Assembly: GCF_932526225.1 (NCBI RefSeq)
Contig: NC_064044.1
Coordinates: forward strand, 12,972,084-13,036,083
Reading direction: 5' to 3'
Origin: Nematostella vectensis
Lineage: Eukaryota > Cnidaria > Anthozoa > Actiniaria > Edwardsiidae
Length of the DNA stretch: 64,000 bases
Positions within the stretch are counted from its first letter, which is position 1, and every line of letters begins with the position of its first letter. Under the pieces are notes generated by a model. It did not search any database. It was not told the origin of the DNA and saw only the letters and a program-made list of their open reading frames with translations. Below, piece by piece: positions 1 through 12,956 of this stretch. A program made the position numbers and the translations under genes.

Positions 1-83
1 GGATGTGATTTTGCAATCCTAATGCTATGTACTGTAGATCTCATCAAGTGTGAAACAATATATTATAATGAAGTAAAACTAAC

Positions 84-3000
84 CTTTATTTCAGCAAAAG
101 GTCGATCGAACCCTCCCACCATCAGATATCCCACACTTCGCGGTAAACAGCTAAAAGGAAAGTGGAAATAAGCCATCTGGAGGGCAAGCATGAGGAAGAG
201 CTATTCTACTAACCGGGAAAAACAATCCCCAAATCTTTGTTATACATACAATCTTTAAAGAGTTTACTGGTGTAGTGTAAATGTAGAGCTGTGGTCTACT
301 GACTTTCTGTCAGGATAAAATAGATACAATCCTAGACTGAACTAGCCCTCAACTGGTACCTCTTGCCTTAGTCACTGCGCTATGGAATTCTCCAAAACCA
401 ATATCAGCCCTTACCCCTCTTGTTTGACTGTGGCGATCTTCAAGATGAAGTCCACGGAGTTCAAGGTGTGTGGCTTCCACTTGAGAACAGACGCTTGCCT
501 CCCCGGTAGATATGGCTACAACAAGATGCGAAAATGCGGCCAGTGTTAGATGCGAACATGGCAGTGCTAGATACAAACATGCCAGTGTTACATACAAACA
601 TGCCAAAGCTAGATACAAACATGCCAGTGTTACATACAAACATGTCAGTGTTAGATACAGACATGCCAGTGTTACATACAAACATGCCAGTGTTTGATAC
701 AAACATGCCAGTGTTACATACAAACATGTCAGTGTTACATACAAACATGCCAGTGTTACATACAAACATGCCAAAGCTAGATACAAACATGCCAGTGTTA
801 CATACAAACATGTCAGTGTTAGATGCGAACATGGCAGTGCTAGATACAAACATGCCAGTGTTACATACAAACATGCCAGTGTTTCATACAAACATGCCAA
901 AGCTAGATACAAACATGCCAGTGTTACATACAAACATGCCAGTGTTATATACAAACATGCTAGTGTTAGATATAAATACGACATTGCAATTTATAAAATG
1001 CACATTATGTCCCATTTTATAAACTTGAAGGCCAGAATAAAGCCCCATACAAACAGCACCATCATCAGCTAGCATTCATGGCGAAATCTCGCTTGACCGA
1101 CCACAAGATAAAGGAAATGCCAGTCGAGCGCGAATTGGGGTCGGTAGGGCCGAATGGGGCTTAACACTGATATCGCTTATTTCAGCAGTTTTACTTACAT
1201 CTTCAGCAGGGTTGAAAATCAGACCATCGTTCTCGTGTGTGAGTTTCGGGACCCAGTGCTCTAAGATCTACAAAAGGAGCAAAAATACATGTATTTAGCG
1301 TTAAAAGTCAAGTGGAAAAGACATGCAAGTAGCGTTATAAGTTCTCACCCACTTCAAAATAGAAATATACAATAGAAATACATAAGCCAAGCTGTGCGAT
1401 ATAGAGCAAACGAGAAAAAGTGGGTGCAAAGCTAATAACAAGGTTGGGCGGGGTGCGGTGTGGTGGGGTGAGGTGAAGTGAGTTGAGGTAAGGTAAAGTG
1501 AGGTGAGGTTAAGATGACGTTAGGTTAAGGTGAGGCGATGTGAGGTGAGGCGCGGTAAGGTAGGTAGAGGCAAGCTAAGGTGAGGCAAGGCAAGGCAGGG
1601 CGAGGAAAGTTAAGGTGAGGTATGGTAAGGTAAGGCAGGGCAGGGCGAGGTAAGGTGAGGTTAGGTACAAAAAAGACGGAAGAAAAAAGATAAGGTGAGG
1701 TGAGATAAGGCGGGACAAGGTAAGCTAGGTGAGGTTATGTCAACAAAGAAGGGCGAGGCGAGCAGGTGTCATATCATACCATACGTAGGGCGAAGTAAGG
1801 TAAGGTGGTGTTCAGGGAAGCAAGATTGGGGCACCTCGAACAGGCGATTGGTGTGTTTTACTCACCCACGCTGTTTTCTCGAGAGGGAAAAACTGCTTAG
1901 CTCTGATGCTAAACGGCTCTTGCGTCTTGTTCAAGAGACCCTGTTGTACCTAATAAAAAAAAGGAGAGCATGTAAGATCAGAAACAAACGTGCACCAGAG
2001 TTCTCTTAAAGGACATGCTGTACCTAATGACTAGTAGGCCAGAGAGCATGTGAGATAAAAAAACGTCTTTGACCTTGAAGATGACTTTTACACATAATCA
2101 CATCATTTTGTAAAATCCCAATTTCCAGTTCTTACCGCTTGGTTTCTAGGCACTTCGATTTCCTTGTGAATGCACAGCATCCTTGTGTCGTGAGATGTTT
2201 TGCCAACGTCCTGACCCTAATGAAAAAAAGAAAATAAATGTAACGTTATTTTCCAAATGCTTGTTTTAGCACCCAGCTTCCGATAAGCTTTAGTCCACCC
2301 CTCCCTTCCACCGAAAATATAAGAATGATCGAAGGTAAGGTAGTCTCCCTCACGGCCTTTCTGGACTCGTCACGCTAGGCGGTGCTGGCAAGGGACTAAC
2401 TGCAAGGTTTTTATGTTTCGCTTTTTTTATAAAACAATGAAAGAAGCATGCTGGACTATTTGCCGAAGTTGTTCGTGTTAATGTTTAAATATGATACTTG
2501 AAATGAATACAAGACAGATATTCCAATAGAGCTGAATCTGAAATCTGAATTTTGAACTAAATACCCTGCTTCTCGGGCCCAACAAAATAAAATAAGCGAC
2601 CAGTGCGCTTATGCGAGCAGTAACTGTACATCAAAGCAAGTTGCACAAGGTGCATGTCCTGGGACAATCTTTCCAGGTACCTGGAACTTGATGATGTCAT
2701 AGGCCAGGTAACGGGGATGGATTTTGTCTCCTTCTTTGTCAAAAACCATTTCCTAGCAAGAAAAAAAAATAACCATTAAACACGTCAGATTTAAAATAAT
2801 AATGAAAGAAAACGTAGAGCAATCATCTTCTCAAACAGGCAAAATCAACTGAGATCTTGCCAACAGTTTCCAAATGCTAAACTTCTTCCCATTAGCTGTT
2901 AATCACATTTCAGTTCCTATAAAAGAGTTGCTTTTTATCACCTTTTTGTGGTTTAAGATGGCGTGCTTGCAAAAGGAAAATATAACAGGGGTTTTGTTTA

Positions 3001-6000
3001 TGAAGCTGTTGTACACTTTGTCTTTTAGAATTCATGCAAAATCTCTGAACAATCACTCACTGTACAGTCATGTTAGTAGGACTAAACAGAATAGTAGGAC
3101 TAAACAGACTTCAGACAAGCTGTAGAATACCTAGGACAGGTTGTCTGCATAGGCTTGTTGGAATAAGGTACATTAAATAAATCAACACAAGGTTAAAAAG
3201 TTATCATTCACGCCAGACTGTGAAAATATTTCAAGAATTAGACTTTGTTGAAGACTAATTCTAGAAACATCAGCAAAATTACTTCGTTATCACACAGGCG
3301 TAGAACATATCACTTCTTCTTGCCCAAAATTCGCTATTAAGGTGTATTTCAAAAGGATCATGGAAAATAAACATATGCATTCCTTACTCCATCTATCAGT
3401 GTGTCGAAGATGTGCTCACGAGGGTTCTTGCGTTGCGGGAATCTGAACTGAGGGGCGGAGAACACGGCATTGTCTCTGTCAATCAAGTACACCTGCCCCT
3501 CCCCCACAACTAGCATCATATATCTGAAAGGAAAAAGAACTGAGTCAACTTTCTTTGTCGGCACATCCCATCTCTAATAGACTGATCTTTAAAAATGCGT
3601 ACCCAAAAAAGCAAGAAAGGACATTTGTATTGTAGAAGCGCCTATGTCTCTTTTCTGCTGCTTTCTGGACAAAGCATGTCTGCAGAGAAGGCTAGTATTG
3701 TATAATGTAAGTGTTAACCATATCATAGACAGATCTTGAATTTTCAGCAGCTACTAATGTGGATCGAACTTTATTTTATAGTACCAGGTTTGATTTACAA
3801 TCTTTTCTTCTAAAGTTTTAAATTTTTTATGCCGGCTCAATTTTCATGATTCAGTCACAATGTTGTAAACTAGCAAAATAGCAATATATGTAATAAAAGA
3901 ATCCATTACAATCAGCAGATTTGCTACTACAAACATCATTCTTAATACAATCGGCATGCTGTATGGTAAACAGCTTTCTTTTACATGATTATTTGTCCTC
4001 TTATTTTGAATGAGAACAATAACAAATATGCTTTTCACAAGCAAGTGCAAAAGTCGGCCAGTACGAAGAAATAACTAGCTAGATTTGAACTAGCCTGCGT
4101 GCAGCCGGAAATAGTTCCATATTTTTCCGGCTGCACGCAGCCTAGATTTGAACCAGCCCAGAAATTTGAGCTAGTTAAGAAAAATAAAACTCGTTAATTT
4201 AGAAATATTTGAGCAAAGGGGAAAATTTAACTACAACAGCTACTACAGATTATACACTGACGACAAAGAGTTATGACAGACCTTAGAAGCGCTAAGCCCT
4301 CTGAGGATCATAGTAGTAAAGCGGGGACCAAATTGATTTATTAAAATTAGTGCATACCGCATAAATACAAATTTTGATTGGCCTCACCTTGTACCATCTG
4401 CCTTCCAACTGACTCTGTAGTCTTTTTCGTGGAGAAAACGGATGTTCTGTCTATCCATAGACACTGGTTGAGAACCAGGGAAACCGTTACTAGAAAACCA
4501 TAGAAGAAAACAAATTACCAACAATCTCATATAAGTAAATGTTCTGAATTTTCTTCTACAGCTAAAGCAAGAATATTATTAGTAGAATGTCTTGGCGATT
4601 ATTATTTTCCTGGATTGAGACTTGGATTTTTGGGATATAAAAATTGTTTGCGTATTTTAGGGGTTTAATTACCTCATCTGTACAAACATGTGAAACAGCA
4701 GAACCAAGGTGGAAATTGGTATAGGGGGGAAGTGTTAAGAGATAAGAGTATCAAATTTAGTGTCATGTATTTCTTTAGGAAGGGAGGGGAGAAAAATTTT
4801 CATCCAAATAGTATTCATGGGGTATTTATTTTTAGGCTATCACTATCCCCCTCCCCCCACCCCCAGCCTCATGCAAACTTTCAAGTAACCTTGGCCCTGA
4901 CGTATCTGACAGAATAGAATACATGTTATGCTACCACTTGAACTTACAGCTCAAATTTGCACATTTCTTGGCACATGTCTTGGATTTCCTCACATTTAGG
5001 TGAAGGCACAACTTCAACCCCATCCACACCATCAACAAACTTGGCAGCCTTAAAATAACAAGTCAAGCAGGTATCAACAGAAACATCTAAAATACACCCT
5101 TTACAGGTATACACCCATTTAAAAAAAGTTGTCAGTGCAAAATGGGAATGGCGGATAGCAAATAGCAGTTCTATGGACATAAGGAACCATGGATCTAAAT
5201 TATATATTTCTAATGCCTTCAGAAAACAATATGTATAAATGGTATGATTATCCATTAATTTATAAATATTAAATATTTATCACCTTCAATTTATGAAGAA
5301 TTAGTACCCAAAAGCGCCTTAGTGTACAGTATACTCTCTTGATATTTGTAATGTTTTACTTGCATAATCCTCACATGTCTAGAGAGTTCTACAACAAGTC
5401 TCCTTGAACAAGCCAACTGTGAATACATCTTTTATAATTTAATAACCTTCAATGGGAATCCTGGTGCCTTTCTCCTTTTCTTTCTCCTGTTTCCCGGCCC
5501 TGCATTATTAGAATCCTCCTCCTCTCCGTCTTCCTCATCCTTGTCGCTGATCCCCTCGTCCTCATAACACCAGTCTGGGAGTTCAGGTGCAGAGGGGGGA
5601 TCAGCAGAGTCTCCATACCGCCGACTTAGCTCATTCAGATACTCCTGCTTGTAGATTCCAGGTGGTCGGTTCTAGGGGGATCATATTGTGTTAATTCAAC
5701 ATAATGTACAGTACACCTACAGCATAAACATTATAACTATAAACCTAGAAACATGTATGGAATGTTTAAACCAGTCATTTTCAAGATATCCAAACAGTTC
5801 ACTAGAAACATGTCTCAACATGTCTCAGTGTCTGAATTCTCAAGTCAGATTTGTCAGACAATAACAAACATTCCACACATATTTTAGGTGTTTACATGTT
5901 TACTGGTTGGGCTGTAAAATGAGGTTGCATTTGAGAATGTGTTGTAACCCACAGTGTTTGATGGATAATGCACAAATGACTGTATCCTGGTCTTTGTGGC

Positions 6001-9000
6001 CATGTGACTGCACCTAACCAAGAATGCTATAATTTTAAACCTGGAGTTGCTTTAATTCACTCTTATTTGCTTATTTATTTGATAACCATGAAACAGTGAC
6101 ACATGGATTCTTTGAGGGCAATGTTTTTTTTTGGAATAGCGGGTGTGTGAACTTTACACTCTTGGTTATATGCCTGTAAACAGCGTGGCTTTCAAATACC
6201 AGTATACATAATAATTTGGACAGTATCCAAAGGGAGCAAACAAAAAATAATAATGCAGAGTGTAGGAATTGCTCAAAGTGCAGTTATGGTGGTTCTTGGA
6301 GTTAATTCTCAATTATTTACATGGTGATGCATTATCAATAGCGGATCTAGGGGAGGGTTTAGTGGGTTTAAACCCCTCCCTGTTTGGGCTGCCAGTAGTA
6401 AGCCATATGTAACAAATAAGAAACACCCCCCCTTCTTTGTTACTGAGCCAAACCCCTCCCTTTGGCGAAAAGCTAGATCCACCCCTGATTATGTTTTAAG
6501 TATTATAATTGAAAAAAATAACTTGAAAAAAACTAATCTAAATTTGTTACTATTTACCTTAGTGAAACACTCCACAGCTGCTTCAATGCTGAAATAAAGA
6601 GAATGAAGATCAAAATTGTCCCCAGTAAATCTTAAATGTAAAGATTTCTTATCTCTTTCTTTCTTAAGTTTCAGTTTGCCTCTCCTCTTCTCCTGTGATG
6701 TCCAAGGTAATTTATAAGGGTACTGTTTATACAGTAGGTTGCATAGATATAATTATAAATATCCATCACTACTGAATTCAAGGATTTATAAAAGGCCCAA
6801 GTGTTGTTTGTCCATATAAATAACCAACACAAAATTAACTGTGCCTTTACGAAGCCAAGTGTACAATAGAAACATGGTGCAGTGCTGGGTACAATATTCA
6901 AAACTAATGTAGTTGTGAGTAATTGTACTCTACCTCCAATCCTCCTTCTCAACTAGGTAAGAAATAATAAGAAATCCAGTCCGGTTGAAACCATGAGTAC
7001 AGTGAACACCTAAAATGTGGAAAAAGGGGCACAAGTGTCAAGACGCTGTCGAGGAAAATGAACCTAGAAATTATAGAAAAAATGAGATGGGGGGTATATT
7101 TTTGAACTAAGGACAAGTGTCTCCTATTGCACAGAGTAGTAAAGAGGGATATGGATCATGTTTGGCCTTTTAAATTGTTAACTCACATTTCTCAGACATC
7201 AAAATGGACAATTTCACTTTTCTCGACAGTGAAAAATGGCCAAATCTGGTTTTGAAAAAGTACCCTTTACCACCCTGTATTGCATAGCTGTCAACCTCAC
7301 TTTTGAAAAAATCTTGAGAAAATACAGTTATACTATAAAAAAAAATAAATAAAGAAATACCTCTCTAACACTTGCGGCTGGTCCAGCTTCCCCAGCATGC
7401 ATTATCCCTCTTTTATTGTCCACAATGTGCTATGCAATGGTGCCCCCCCCCCCCTCAAAAAGTTCCCCTCCCGCCCCCCTAAATCCTGGCCACTTGTCTA
7501 TTGTGTGAAAAGTGTTGACTTTATATGTACAGTAAAACCGGTGTTATTCCCAGGAATGACTTGGTTTTTGTTTGGCATGCTAATTAAATATACATCAAAG
7601 AGTACATACTGTATCATAATCATATCATAAGGTCTATGGAGGATTGTTGCATGGCCAAAACATTGCCCCACAAAGCAGAAGTATGGCTTAATGTTGTAAA
7701 AAAAAAAGGAAAAACTAAATGAAGAAATAAATAAATGAAAATAATGTTGTGAAATAATACCTATCAATTCGCCGGGGTTTTTCTCCCAGTATCGACAGCA
7801 TATGTTGATGAAAAGCTGAGTCTGTTCTGGTGATGGAGTTTCACTATGGCTGAAAAAATAAGAATGCGATCATACAGCTGGATGCATCCCCAAACATTAC
7901 ATTATTGGAGGAGGTAGCTTTCTGATAAACTTTTTTACCCATGTATTCTAGAGATGCTAATTAATGTAACATTATTGTGGGAGGTAGCTTTCTTATCAAC
8001 ATTATTGTAGAAGGCAGCTTTCTTATCAACATTGTTGTAGAAGGTAGCTTTCTTATCAACATTATTGTAGAAGGTAGCTTTCTTATCAAAATTGTTGTAG
8101 GAGGTAGCTTTGTTATCAACATTATTGTAGAAGGTAGCTATCTTATCAACATTGTTGTAGAAGGTAGCTTTCTTATCAACATTATTGTAGAAGGTAGCTT
8201 TCTTATCAACATTGTTGTAGGAGGTAGCTTTGTTATCAACATTATTGTAGAAGGTAGCTTTCTTATCAAAATTGTTGTAGGAGGTAGCTTTGTTATCAAC
8301 ATTATTGTAGAAGGTAGCTTTCTTATCAACATTGTTGTAGAAGGTAGCTTTCTTATCAACATTATTGTAGAAGGTAGCTTTCTTATCAACATTGTTGTAG
8401 GAGGTAGCTTTTATATCAACATTATTGTAGAAGGTAGCTTTCTTATCAATATTGTTGTAGGAGGTAGCTTTGTTATCAACATTATTGTAGAAGGTAGCTA
8501 TCTTATCAACATTGTTGTAGAAGGTAGCTTTCTTATCAACATTATTGTAGAAGGTAGCTTTCTTATCAACATTGTTGTAGGAGGTAGCTTTGTTATCAAC
8601 ATTATTGTAGAAGGTAGCTTTCTTATCAAAATTGTTGTAGGAGGTAGCTTTGTTATCAACATTATTGTAGAAGGTAGCTTTCTTATCAACATTGTTGTAG
8701 AAGGTAGCTTTCTTATCAACATTATTGTAGAAGGTAGCTTTCTTATCAACATTGTTGTAGGAGGTAGCTTTTATATCAACATTATTGTAGAAGGTAGCTT
8801 TCTTATCAATATTGTTGTAGGAGGTAGCTTTGTTATCAACATTATTGTAGAAGGTAGCTTTGTTATCAACATTGTTGTAGAAGGTAGCTTTCTTATCAAT
8901 ATTGTTGTAGGAGGTAGCTTTGTTATCAACATTATTGTAGGAGGTAGCTTTCTTATCAATATTGTTGTAGGAGGTAGCTTTGTTATCAACATTATTGTAG

Positions 9001-12000
9001 GATGTAGCTTTGTTATCAACATTATTGTAGAAGGTAGCTTTCTTATCAACATTGTTGTAGAAGGTAGCTTTCTTATCAACATTATTGTAGGAGGTAGCTT
9101 TGTTATCAACATTATTGTAGAAGGTAGCTTTCTTATCAAAATTGTTGTAGGAGGTAGCTTTGTTATCAACATTATTGTAGAAGGTAGCTTTCTTATCAAC
9201 ATTGTTGTAGAAGGAAGCTTTCTTATCAACATTATTGTAGGAGGTAGCTTTGATATCAACATTGTTGTAGAAGGTAGCTTTCTTATCAACATTGTTGTAG
9301 GAGGTAGCTTTCTTAACAACATTGTTGTAGGAGGAATACATACAAATATTTACAGAACATCACTTTTTAGCTATAGTTTATGGGTACTAATAATAATTTC
9401 TAATACAGTATTAATTAATAATCATCTATAGTAACTCTTTAATACATACCCTCGGCACTGAAGTTTGACATGCTTGATGCCAGTGAGCCTCTCAAGTTCA
9501 TTCTTGTCATAAAAACGATTTGTGTTTGTCAGGTCAATAATCAAACCTACTTTCACCTGTAAAAATAAGCAGATTGGTAAATATTAGGATAAGCACATCC
9601 TGATGAAATTATGACAAAATCAATTTGATATATTTATCCGTAACAAAAAAATTGTTTTCTAATTAATCCAGAGGTATAACAATTTAAATTGTTCAATTCA
9701 AAACCTAACCTTTTCGCTATGTTACAACCTAACCTTTTCGCTATGTTACAATACTTGGGAGGCCTGTGGTTGTACATCAAAGTGAGGCTCAAATGGGCAA
9801 GTTTAGTGGAGAATGCTATGGTATGAAGTTTTACATAAATTTCGAGAAATGTTGCTGTCTTGTGTGTTCTGCTGTTTCGCAGTTTTTTGTGGGAAGAAGC
9901 AATGTGCATTCCCATTGGAGCCTCTCTTTGGTGTTAAACCACAGGCATCCCAAGTACCTGCGGAAAGTTCTATTGTGGCAGGCAAACAAAACATTTGTAG
10001 TGTAGATTTATATGTTTATATTATAACAAAATAAATATCATATCATCAATCACACAAAAGCCAGACACATACACAGGATTTGCTGAGGGGGAGGGGGTGC
10101 ACAGTCATAGGTATCATATTAAATAGGATGGTTATTTGATTACCCTTTTAGTAGCCAAGGGGTGTGTGCGCAAATCCTGGCTATGCTACAATACAGCACA
10201 CCAATCAAAGCATGCCTTGCTAGAGTTGCTTTTTTTATACATACCGTACATTGTATGCTTACTTTGAGTGTTTGGAAGTAAGAACACAGCATAGGAAGCT
10301 GGAAGCGATTTGCTTCTGGGATCTGATCATCATATCTGGAGCTGAGTGGAGTTTTGAAGGCAAAGAATCGATCTAAAACAAAAATAGGAACAATAAATGG
10401 ATACATATAACAATTTCCAAGTTTGCGTCCATCTGTTGGTAAAATAATACACACATACATACACACCATAATAAGAAACCCCAAATTTGGATAATATATT
10501 ATTTTTAGAATATCCTTGGCGGGGACTTTATAAGAATGCGCACTCTTACTGGTTCACTATTTCGCAATAATGGGACAGTATTCACCACTAAAACTCAGTC
10601 AATTTGTGAATTAAGGATGAAAAAAACCTGCTTTTAGCACCCGAAATTATTGTGCTTCACATTAAAAAGGCATTTTTGCTAAACTTGATTTAGATTCATT
10701 GTTCTTTACGGAAAATCAGATTCAAACTCTGTGTTTTGACAATATAACTCCGAAATGATTTTGCAACATGCGAAACAAATTCAAAGTTTGCTAGAATTTT
10801 ATTTGCGATATACAAATGCAGCACATTCTCACTTTATACGAAAAAAAAACGACAAGCTATTTAAAGTTTAAGGACTGCATATGTATCCACACTCAGGGAA
10901 GTATTTTAGTGAATGTACCTTATCGTCTGTGGGGGATTCAAAGCAAAAGAAATAATTTCTATGATCAAATTTGGAAAACGACTTCTTATATTGTCTACAT
11001 TGGAGGCTCTGTATTTCGTGATGGTTAAAAGCATTGTGTGTAAAAACATAATTGGTTTGGTGCCCTCAATGTTCAGAGCCAGTTAAATCTTCAAAAAGAT
11101 AGGAACATCAACAACTTTCAGAAGCGATACCTTGTTAGGTAAACAAAGTTGGAAATTCGATAAAATAATTACAGCAAAATGTGACTTGTTCAGTCCCCGC
11201 CAAGTATATACTAAAACAATCCACCGCTATTTACTTCACCTTCGGCGAAGAATTGTAAAATATATTCTCTATTTTAAACAAATGAACGCAATTCCAAATT
11301 ATGTTCAATTGCCTTCATTTGCATAGGAAATATAGTATATACCCAATAAATGCTTTTATAGTGCTTATAAAGGCATGCTCTTGGCGCTTAACATATAATC
11401 TAAACCACTATTGTTACTTTATATAAAAAATTGTTTTTTTTTATCAGAATAATCATAAGTGGCTTTGTATATATTATTTTTTTATTGCTACCAGTCTAAT
11501 GAGTTGAATAAAATTACTGTGGCCGACCTATAAGAGTTCAGCTTTAAAAAAGCTACCCCTCCCCCTACACTTTCAAGCTTTACCAAACAACAGACGAGAT
11601 GCTATATTCAAGCCTTCAATCTAAGAATCGAATTTTTTACAAAAGCTACATGCAGTCTGTTGAATAGACCTTTAAAAAAATTTTATCTACTTAGGAAAGT
11701 TTAATTCCGTGATGAAATGTCAAAGTAGCAAAATGACCGCAGTAGATTTAAGTATTTTACAACAACAACAAATGCCGAGACGCGAAAAAGTTTTCTTACC
11801 TACGTCGTCTTCATAAAAAAACACACTTACTCAAATAATTTGTACCTTCTATTGAACATTCCCTAAACCTAATACAGTAACCTACGGGTCGTAAGAACTT
11901 AATAGGAATTCAATTGACTTTCAAACCGACTAATAACAAACGGATCTACGCTATATATTGACATTAGTGAGCTTACTTCACAGCTGCAGTACGTAACTTA

Positions 12001-12060
12001 CTTACCTGCGATAACTTGGCTTTTACGGGGACAATTAAGCCATCTAGGTGGAATAGCCAT
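84..12060 (-). CDS. RNGTT: mRNA capping enzyme (RNA 5'-triphosphatase + guanylyltransferase), 3' end off window
   Basis: Bifunctional nuclear enzyme that removes the gamma phosphate from nascent mRNA and adds GMP. Sixteen exons: 12006-12060, 10263-10372, 9450-9556, 7761-7849, 6934-7009, 6558-6588, 5447-5671, 4948-5048, 4388-4489, 3388-3523, 2681-2752, 2136-2216, 1866-1949, 1199-1267, 415-515, 84-150. They total 1506 nt, 502 codons in one frame, all with GT/AG junctions. The start codon at 12060 opens [13 protein letters not shown], as in animal capping enzymes. Exon 5 carries the phosphatase loop [10 protein letters not shown]. Exon 7 is an acidic/basic linker. Exon 9 holds the guanylyltransferase nucleotidyl-lysine motif KADG (WKADGTR). 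Exon 10 has LIDRDN, exon 14 ENDGLIF (motif IV) and exon 15 LKWKP (motif V). Exon 16 ([12 protein letters not shown]) lies in the OB-fold, so the last exons lie left of base 84. Motif matching is from memory of the family; phase agreement across 16 exons is seen directly. Confidence 0.95.
540..975. repeat. 21-bp minisatellite in RNGTT intron 14
   Basis: About twenty copies of a 21-bp unit built around acatgccagtgttacatac, with variants such as acatgccaaagctagatac. The array ends about 25 bp before the acceptor of RNGTT exon 15 (exon base 515). Because the unit is a multiple of three, long repetitive ORFs appear on both strands. They lie inside an intron and are not genes. Confidence 0.9.
1442..1735. 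repeat. GGTAAGGTGA-type simple repeat in RNGTT intron 13
   Basis: Irregular 5-10 bp repeats of ggtaag, ggtgag and ggcaag on the plus strand, which is a C/T-rich tract on the transcribed RNGTT strand. It lies between exons 13 and 14. No coding signal is seen. Confidence 0.8.
4080..4158. repeat. short hairpin insertion in RNGTT intron 9
   Basis: Arms of about 19 bp, cctgcgtgcagccggaaa and its inverse, are separated by about 11 bp. Near-identical flanks lie on either side (tagatttgaactagcc and tagatttgaaccagcc). This looks like a very small foldback element with a flanking duplication. Confidence 0.6.
6336..6487. mobile_element. MITE, family with CAGAGGCGGATCTAG-type ends, copy 1
   Basis: A 152-bp element in RNGTT intron 6. 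The ends are imperfect inverted repeats (caatagcggatctag at the left, ctagatccacccctg at the right). It is flanked by a perfect 5-bp direct repeat, attat. The interior is rich in aaacccctccc and its complement. Related copies lie at 12798-12956 and 58481-58640. Too short to encode a transposase. Confidence 0.75.
7965..9333. repeat. 30-bp minisatellite with 360-bp higher-order unit, RNGTT intron 3
   Basis: About 45 copies of a 30-bp unit (variants of gaaggtagctttcttatcaac plus attattgta or attgttgta) without an indel over about 1.3 kb. Units alternate att/gtt, giving a 60-bp dimer. Blocks 8101-8460 and 8461-8820 are identical over 360 bp, so a 12-unit block was duplicated recently. The unit length is divisible by three, so both strands show open frames above 450 codons. 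These lie inside an intron between well-supported RNGTT exons 3 and 4 and are artefacts. Confidence 0.95.
9753..9955. mobile_element. MITE with ~45-bp inverted ends
   Basis: A 203-bp element in RNGTT intron 2. Its left end (acttgggaggcctgtggtt, then a caaagtgaggctcaaatggg segment) is mirrored at the right end (cccattggagcctctctttgg, then accacaggcatcccaagt). A single end of the same family lies at 14726-14762. No ORF of note. Confidence 0.75.
10505..11206. mobile_element. possible TIR element in RNGTT intron 1
   Basis: The motif cttggcggggact near 10514 is matched by its inverse agtccccgccaag near 11192-11204. The 13-bp inverted pair brackets about 700 bp of AT-rich, apparently non-coding DNA. 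The pair is short and no target duplication was confirmed. Confidence 0.35.
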
Positions 12061-12115
12061 CTAACCGTTTCTTTTAGTGTATTAAGGTTGATTTCTGATT
12101 GCTTATTTTTCCTGT

Positions 12116-12187
12116 TTACTGGTTTTTCGACGAGTTCTTGGTCATTTTTCGCGTACGGTTTCCTTTTCTTTTGTCGCCGGCAGCCAT
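12116..12187 (-). other. upstream ORF in the RNGTT leader
   Basis: A 23-codon ORF (ATG at 12187, TAA ending at 12116) lies 55 bp upstream of the RNGTT start codon on the same strand. Its ATG is in a favourable context (AAATATGG). It is a real uORF only if transcription starts above 12187. The transcription start is not visible from sequence. Confidence 0.4.
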
Positions 12188-12797
12188 ATTTACTGCCAGG
12201 CTAATGCGCACTTTTATTGCGCATTGTCTTATTGTTTGACCGCTAGATACTCTTGAATGCGCGGGCGCTTTCCTGCTAAACTCGAAGAGAGAGAGAGAGA
12301 TAAGAGAATAAGAAGCAAAAGAGAGATAAACAAGTTTGAAATAATGTCTTAAACATCAATGATGCAACGACAACTTTATTTTCAATCTTCTCTTGTGACT
12401 GGACAGATAAAAAATAGAAAACGGAGCGATTTCGAATAAGTTTTCAGGTTTCGTTATTTTCACGCGCACCGCACGCTGGAGAATAGCGTCATTTCAATCG
12501 AGCGCGCGCTGTTTTTGAATTAAATTTTCAATCAACCTTTTTGTCGTTGTTGCCGTAGAAAACTGCTCCCAAGAAGCCCGCCGTTATTGCCTTGTGTATA
12601 CAGAACATTATTTCCAACGTCGAAATTATTAAATTGAATCTACGGCTCTGCTTTTTTCGATATTTACGGAGCTCTGCTCTTGACGTGGACTAGCGAGAAT
12701 GACGACTTGACTAGGTCCGCGCCTTTTAAACCTTGCCTAACGTGTTGCACATTAGACTTTAAAGAAGTGAGGGACTGCGACTGGACGTCAGAAAAGT

Positions 12798-12956
12798 CAG
12801 TAGCGGATAAATGGGTGGGGGGGATTAAGCCCCCCTTGGGCTGCCTTTTTTGTTGTTTTCATTGTGTCTGTTCATTCCAAAATCATTACAAAGGTAAAAT
12901 AATGACGAAAAGTTTTGGGTCGAACCCCCCTTGGCAAAAAGCTAGATCCGCCTCTG
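12798..12956. mobile_element. MITE, CAGAGGCGGATCTAG family, copy 2
   Basis: Left end cagtagcggataaa and right end gctagatccgcctctg are imperfect inverted repeats related to the 6336-6487 copy. The interior shares gggctgcc and a cccccttggcaaaaagctag segment with copy 1. No clear target duplication remains. Confidence 0.7.

Noticed and set aside
540-975. CRISPR-like appearance of regularly spaced repeats
   Set aside because: Units are contiguous and diverge in place, with no spacers, and the setting is a eukaryotic intron.
349-1075. Repetitive ORFs on both strands (for example NMPVLHT repeats)
   Set aside because: By-products of the 21-bp array in RNGTT intron 14.
7935-9431. Open frames of 468 aa (minus) and 484 aa (plus) with 10-residue repeats
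   Set aside because: They are translations of a 30-bp intronic minisatellite whose length is divisible by three. RNGTT exons 3 and 4 flank it with agreeing phase, and no signal or domain is present.
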